A DNA stretch of 64,000 nucleotides, taken from the NCBI GenBank assembly GCA_035528415.1, contig DATKYQ010000044.1, forward strand, positions 1 to 64,000, given 5' to 3'. Position numbers and translations under genes: made by a program. A model generated the notes under the pieces. It worked only from the letters and a program-made list of their open reading frames with translations, had not been told where the DNA came from and did not search any database. Shown in pieces: positions 59,930 to 64,000 of the stretch (positions within the stretch are counted from its first letter, which is position 1; every line of letters starts with the position of its first letter). Source of the DNA: DATKYQ01 sp035528415 (lineage in GTDB: Bacteria > Myxococcota > B64-G9).

Positions 59930-60505
59930 TTACTTCGCCTTCAGGGAGTTCATGGCCTTGCCGACGGTGGCCGCCTCGCCCGGGCACTTCTGCGAAAAAT
60001 CCATCATGACCTTCTGCATCTCGATCATGGTGGGCGCCATTAAAGCCACCAATTGCTGACCCATCTTGGCCGCATCGGGTCCCTTCATGTTCTTGCTCAT
60101 CTCCTTCATTTTCTTAGAACACATCTCGATTTCGGCCTTGTTCTTCTCGACGTAGGCCGTGGCGGCAGCGGCCGCTTTCTTGCAATCCGGCATGCCGCCC
60201 TTGACGGCCTGCGTCACCTGGTTGATGTGCGCGACCATCTTCTTCATGTGCTCGGGCGCGGTCGAGGTGTCGACGTTCTTGGCCATCTCGGCCGCGGCCG
60301 CGACGGCTTTGGCTGCGTCATCCTTGGCTGCCTCGGCGGCGCCCTCGACTGCCTCGGCTGCGCCCTCGACTGCCTCGGCGGCGCCCTCGGCTGCCTTGAC
60401 GGCACCCTCGGCGGGCGCGTTCTCGTCGGTCTTCTTGTTGCAGCCAAGCGCCATGAGACTCGCGATTGCCAACATGGTAACGAAAATCTTCAGAATCCGG
60501 TTCAT
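59930..60505 (-). CDS. Ala/Glu-rich lipoprotein, unknown
   Basis: A 191-residue lipoprotein. Start ATG 60505 with GGAGGAGG; the lipobox is LMALGC. A repetitive segment (about 30-65) contains a motif of the type EGAAEAV repeated about four times in eleven-residue steps, likely helical. Residues about 75-190 are a helical, Lys- and Met-rich domain with two or three Cys (PDCKKAA, IEMCSKK, KCPGEAA). No family recognised. It has a candidate promoter at 60601-60629 and a hairpin in its leader. Its stop is 44 bases before pduL, in the same direction, so partial co-transcription with the microcompartment is possible, but an exported protein is unlikely to be BMC cargo. Confidence 0.68.
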   Translation of the reverse strand: MNRILKIFVTMLAIASLMALGCNKKTDENAPAEGAVKAAEGAAEAVEGAAEAVEGAAEAAKDDAAKAVAAAAEMAKNVDTSTAPEHMKKMVAHINQVTQAVKGGMPDCKKAAAAATAYVEKNKAEIEMCSKKMKEMSKNMKGPDAAKMGQQLVALMAPTMIEMQKVMMDFSQKCPGEAATVGKAMNSLKAK

Positions 60506-60538
60506 GTCTTCCTCCTCCGAGGTTTTTGTACCCCGTCC

Positions 60539-60568
60539 ATACGGGACACCAAGAACTTCATCCCGTAT
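60539..60568 (-). promoter_or_regulatory. inverted repeat in lipoprotein leader
   Basis: ATACGGGA (60539-60546) and TCCCGTAT (60561-60568) form a perfect eight-base stem with a 14-base loop, within the predicted leader of the lipoprotein mRNA. No T-run follows. It may be an operator or an mRNA-stabilising hairpin. Confidence 0.4.
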
Positions 60569-60600
60569 AACCGGGCAATCTATATCCACGACAAGTCGCC

Positions 60601-60629
60601 ACAGTATCCCTCCCCGGAACGAATTTCAA
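60601..60629 (-). promoter_or_regulatory. candidate promoter of the lipoprotein and perhaps BMC genes
   Basis: On the minus strand TTGAAA and TACTGT are separated by 17 bases, giving a leader of about 90 bases before the ATG at 60505. This is the only promoter-like site I see upstream of the BMC run. Confidence 0.42.
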
Positions 60630-60662
60630 GTATGTTCTTTCCGTCATCGAGAAACTGCGGAC

Positions 60663-60691
60663 TTGAACGAAACCGCCTTTCCCCCTAGTGT
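60663..60691 (+). promoter_or_regulatory. candidate promoter of the third Cys-rich lipoprotein
   Basis: TTGAAC and TAGTGT are 17 bases apart, 32 bases before the ATG at 60724. A GGGGAG ribosome site is correctly placed. Confidence 0.5.
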
Positions 60692-60723
60692 TATATGGAA
60701 CAGAAAAAAGGGGAGACGATCTC

Positions 60724-63700
60724 ATGATCACAGAGAAACCAGGCAGGCTATCTTTGTCCCGCGCTTTCTTGCTGCCGGCGCTTGCCGGCCTGTTGTTGTC
60801 GGCCTGCGGCTCGGACAAGGCAGGCTCGAAGTGCGGCGACTGCTCCACGCTCGACGGGCCCTGCAGCCAGGGAGCCTGCAACGAAGACACCCGCGAGTGC
60901 TTCGCCGATGCGATTAACGAGGGCACCGACTGCAGTGACGGCGACAAGTGTACACTCGACGACAGCTGTCAGGCCGGGCAGTGTGTGGGCACGCCCATGG
61001 AGTGCACCGAGCAGGTGTCCGAGTGCGTGGCCGGTGTGTGTGACAAGGGCGAGTGCACATACCCAGCTCGGCCGGACGGCACGGCCTGCATCAGCAAGAC
61101 AGATGAGTGCAACGACGGCCAGTGCCTGGCCGGCGAGTGCAGCGCCGTTGTGAAAGCCGACCAGACACCCTGCAACGACGGCGACTGGTGTACCACCCCC
61201 GACAGTTGCGCAGCCGGCGTCTGCGATGGTACGGCACGCAACTGCTCGGACGGTCTCGACTGCACCAGCGACTCGTGCGACCCGGATCGTAACGCCTGCG
61301 GCTACCAGGTGGCCGCAGACAACTGCCTGATCGCCGGCAACTGTTTCGCGGACGGTGACCCCAACCCGGACAATTCCTGCCAGGAATGCGCTGCCGCCAT
61401 GAACCAACAGGACTGGTTCAACGATGACAGCAACGCCTGCGATGACGGCAACCTGTGCACGGATCCGGATGGGTGCACGGACGGGGTATGCTCGGGAACG
61501 CCCGTTTCCGGCTGCTGCCTTGCCGACGGCGATTGCGGCGACGGCAAGGACTGCACTACTGATGTCTGCAACACGGCGGACGGCACCTGCACGAACGGCG
61601 TCGATGCCGGATATTGTCTGATCGGCGACCTGTGCGTTACCGACGGCACCCTCAACCCGGCCAATGCCTGCCAGTCCTGTATCGCTGTGACAAACCAGAC
61701 CGGCTGGGCGGACAACAATGATCCCTGCGACGACGGATTGTACTGCACAACGGACGACCATTGCGGCGGCGGATCGTGCCAGGGCACCAGCGGCACGATC
61801 TGCGATGACGGCGTAGACTGTACCGACGATGTCTGCAACGAATCGGCCCAGAGTTGTTCTCATGCGCCCTCTGCCGGCCAGTGCCTGATCGGCGGCACCT
61901 GCTTCGCGGCGGGAGCACTCAACCCGAACAACGACTGCCAAGAGTGTATTCCGGCAGGCAGCCAGACAGACTGGAGCGCCGACGACAGCAACACCTGCGA
62001 CGACGGAAACAACTGCACCGACTCCGACCACTGCAGCGCAGGCACCTGCACCGGAACGCCCATTCCCAACTGTTGCACCAGCGACGCGGAATGTAACGAC
62101 AACCTGGATTGCACCAGCGACAGCTGCACGCTGGCCACAGGCGCCTGCACAAACTCCGTCAATGCCGGCCAGTGCCTGATCGCGGGCGCCTGCTACGCCA
62201 ACGGAATTCCCAACCCCAACAACAACTGCCAGGCCTGCGCGGCAGGCACTGTCCAGGACACCTGGTCGCCGGCCAACGAAGGCGCCGAGTGCGGCGGGAT
62301 CTGCCAGGCATGCCAGGGTGGAACATGCGCAAACATGCCCGACACGGGCGACGCCGATCCCTTCGGCGAATGCCCGCCCTGCCGCGTGTGCGACGGGTCC
62401 GGCGGCTGTCGTAACGCCCAAAACGGCACCGACCCCAAGAACGACTGCCAGGCGGCCGAGTGCGTCTTCGACGTTTGCCAGGCAGGCTCCTGCAACATGA
62501 CATCGGGCACGCAGTGTACCGACAGCGACCAAGGCGACTGCAACGACGCCCAGTGCAATAGCCTGGGCACTTGCCTGCAGGACTTCGCCTACGAGGCATC
62601 CGGCTACGCCTGCGATGACGCAGACGCCTGTACCACTCCAGATCAGTGCGACACGTTGGGACAGTGCGCGGGCGCTGCACTGGCGCCCGATCCCGATCCC
62701 GATTCGGTTGTTTCGGCAACCAGCGCCTGCCTGACCTACTCCACGAACTCCCGCACGGTAGTCAGCGTCGCCCTGAACGACACGGGCGGAACCCCGATCG
62801 GCGCCGCCACGGTGACCATCGAGGCCGACGACGCAGGCATCAGCTGGAGCGGCCCGGTCGTAGAATCGGCCGTTGCGCCGGGAGTCTACTTCCGCGTCAT
62901 GCAAACCCCGGCGGCGCAGATTCCGGGCGACGACACCGTGGTATCGGTAAGCGCGCATTCGGGGTCTGGCGCCTGTCAGTCTTCCGAGGAAGCAATGAAC
63001 ACGACCGCAACTATCGTCTTCGCCGCGCAGACCGCGGCGGGAGCCGCGGCCGGCACCGGCGGCTGCCCGATCGACAACAATCTCAGGGTGCGCGTCATTG
63101 ACGCCCGCGATTCGAGCCCCATAGCCGGCGCCTACGTCATGGTGGGCCTCGCCCCTGGCGACGTTTTCGAAGACGACTTCGAGCAAGTCCTTTCGGGCGC
63201 GGCCAGCCTGACAAACGCCGGGCGGGCCGATACCGGCGGGATGATTGAGTTCGAGGACCAGGGCACGGCCCTGGATGGGCCGCAGATTGTAACAGCCGGT
63301 TTCGACAACATGAGTTACACGAGCATGGTCGACGTCGACGCGGCCGACATCGTCATCTCGCTGACCCCTATTAGCGCCATCCCGGCCATGGCGAAGATCG
63401 CGGGCTCGGTGACCGGGTTGCCGATCGTAAGCTACGACGACATCGTCAATGCGGCCATGGTTATCAACCAGTTCAATATGGACAGCCTGGTCAAGTTCAG
63501 GTTCGACGATCTGCTGGCCCAGGAGGAAGACTGCTGGCTGGCGGCCTCCATCTTTCTGCTGGGCGACCAGTGGGCGTCCATGCCGGCCAACATCGACGTT
63601 CCCCAGCAAACCGAGAGATATATCTTTCCCGTGACTATCAACCCGCACTTCTACCAAACCGTCCCGCTCGAGGTGGGATCCGTCGATCAACATATAGTGG

Positions 63701-64000
63701 CGCTGGGCGGAACGGTGCCCTTCGGCGATATCGTCAATATCCTGATGAACGGCGGCAGCCTGGCAGGCCTCGTCAACTTGCTCAGTGTGGACCGCATCGG
63801 CCTGATCACCCGAAACCAGATAAGCGGCAACGAGAACAACGTCTCCATCGCAGCCGACACGGCGCTCAACGCCAATATAAGCTGCGCGATTTCGAACAAA
63901 CCGGTTTCCCTTTCGGGAAGCGATGACCTGTGCCTGACCTTAGGCGACTGGGACGGTACGCTGGGCGACGGCCCTATGTTCATCATGGGATTCCGGGCGC
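60724..64000 (+). CDS. giant Cys-rich lipoprotein (3' end outside window)
   Basis: An open frame of at least 1092 residues that runs off the window. The signal MITEKPGRLSLSRAFLLPA leads to the lipobox LLSAC (about residue 28). Residues about 35-660 are Cys-rich units with the patterns CNDGDWCTTPDSC, CDDGNLCTDPDGC, and longer units such as YCLIGDLCVTDGTLNPANACQSC, repeated four or five times. From about 665 on there are beta-rich domains with few Cys (VVSVALNDTGGTPIGAATVTIEADD, a typical Ig-like or adhesion-type module). The architecture matches the other two Cys-rich lipoproteins in the window. Probably displayed on the outer membrane. Function unknown. Confidence 0.77.
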   Translation, partial: MITEKPGRLSLSRAFLLPALAGLLLSACGSDKAGSKCGDCSTLDGPCSQGACNEDTRECFADAINEGTDCSDGDKCTLDDSCQAGQCVGTPMECTEQVSECVAGVCDKGECTYPARPDGTACISKTDECNDGQCLAGECSAVVKADQTPCNDGDWCTTPDSCAAGVCDGTARNCSDGLDCTSDSCDPDRNACGYQVAADNCLIAGNCFADGDPNPDNSCQECAAAMNQQDWFNDDSNACDDGNLCTDPDGCTDGVCSGTPVSGCCLADGDCGDGKDCTTDVCNTADGTCTNGVDAGYCLIGDLCVTDGTLNPANACQSCIAVTNQTGWADNNDPCDDGLYCTTDDHCGGGSCQGTSGTICDDGVDCTDDVCNESAQSCSHAPSAGQCLIGGTCFAAGALNPNNDCQECIPAGSQTDWSADDSNTCDDGNNCTDSDHCSAGTCTGTPIPNCCTSDAECNDNLDCTSDSCTLATGACTNSVNAGQCLIAGACYANGIPNPNNNCQACAAGTVQDTWSPANEGAECGGICQACQGGTCANMPDTGDADPFGECPPCRVCDGSGGCRNAQNGTDPKNDCQAAECVFDVCQAGSCNMTSGTQCTDSDQGDCNDAQCNSLGTCLQDFAYEASGYACDDADACTTPDQCDTLGQCAGAALAPDPDPDSVVSATSACLTYSTNSRTVVSVALNDTGGTPIGAATVTIEADDAGISWSGPVVESAVAPGVYFRVMQTPAAQIPGDDTVVSVSAHSGSGACQSSEEAMNTTATIVFAAQTAAGAAAGTGGCPIDNNLRVRVIDARDSSPIAGAYVMVGLAPGDVFEDDFEQVLSGAASLTNAGRADTGGMIEFEDQGTALDGPQIVTAGFDNMSYTSMVDVDAADIVISLTPISAIPAMAKIAGSVTGLPIVSYDDIVNAAMVINQFNMDSLVKFRFDDLLAQEEDCWLAASIFLLGDQWASMPANIDVPQQTERYIFPVTINPHFYQTVPLEVGSVDQHIVALGGTVPFGDIVNILMNGGSLAGLVNLLSVDRIGLITRNQISGNENNVSIAADTALNANISCAISNKPVSLSGSDDLCLTLGDWDGTLGDGPMFIMGFRA

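Noticed and set aside
60748..63693. A 981-residue open frame on the minus strand under the third Cys-rich lipoprotein
   Set aside because: It is the antisense reading of the repeats. No ribosome site, signal or known motif; the plus-strand frame has a lipobox, a promoter and regular Cys spacing.
1..64000. tRNA and rRNA genes
   Set aside because: I looked for cloverleaf-like and conserved rRNA stretches by eye and saw none, but a covariance-model search was not possible.

Overview
The window looks like chromosomal DNA from an uncultured, probably anaerobic, G+C-rich bacterium related to Myxococcota or other former Deltaproteobacteria. This is inferred from long Cys-rich lipoproteins with MopE-like motifs, MYXO-CTERM-like protein tails, DUF4091 and DUF362 proteins, many GTG/TTG starts and recurring TAGNNT-type -10 boxes. 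No rRNA, tRNA or CRISPR array was recognised, so the taxonomy stays tentative.

Left end (1-9.0 kb): the C-terminus of an IS1380-like transposase is followed by a tightly packed plus-strand run. It holds a secreted protein, a small lipoprotein, a WtpABC-type tungstate/molybdate importer, and then two membrane polyferredoxins flanking a PQQ-like beta-propeller. The overlaps suggest one operon linking oxyanion uptake to a membrane electron-transfer module. From 9-13.6 kb come an ankyrin lipoprotein, a Tat-exported DUF362 protein, an orphan 2-hydroxyacyl-CoA dehydratase-type Fe-S protein and an anchored coiled-coil protein.

Middle (13.6-48.8 kb): a NatB-type permease and its likely NatA ATPase lie 8 kb apart. 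Between them are the split lysine-ketoglutarate reductase and saccharopine dehydrogenase genes, an FN3 surface protein, a second DUF362 protein and a 1357-residue propeller plus outer-membrane protein. Next come a response regulator with a pseudo-receiver, a degenerate GGDEF protein that keeps a c-di-GMP I-site, a DUF4091 protein, an internally deleted epimerase pseudogene, a matrixin metalloprotease behind a very large Cys-rich stalk, lysA-lysC, a second Cys-rich lipoprotein with a propeller, an OPT transporter overlapping acetate kinase, a hybrid histidine kinase and an EEP-family hydrolase.

Right part (48.8-59.9 kb): a minus-strand bacterial microcompartment (BMC) locus of the sugar-phosphate-utilising kind. 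The order is pduL, flavoprotein-like cargo, BMC-P, CoA-acylating aldehyde dehydrogenase, PduS-like and PduT-like proteins, BMC-P, tpiA, rpiB, BMC-P, BMC-H, a deoC fusion, then lsrF-like and zinc alcohol dehydrogenase genes behind their own candidate promoter. Proposed logic: DeoC splits deoxyribose-5-phosphate into glyceraldehyde-3-phosphate and acetaldehyde. The aldehyde dehydrogenase makes acetyl-CoA, PduL makes acetyl-phosphate, and the nearby acetate kinase could make ATP. The LsrF-like enzyme could feed DHAP and acetyl-CoA from phospho-AI-2-type substrates into the same triose and acetyl branches, with TpiA joining them. Four cargo proteins carry putative encapsulation helices, RpiB has Asp where the catalytic Cys is expected, and DeoC is fused to a flavoprotein-like domain and a Cys-rich linker.

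Right end (59.9-64 kb): an Ala/Glu-rich lipoprotein lies just upstream of the BMC genes. A divergent third Cys-rich lipoprotein runs off the window edge. No gene-free stretch exceeds 300 bases.
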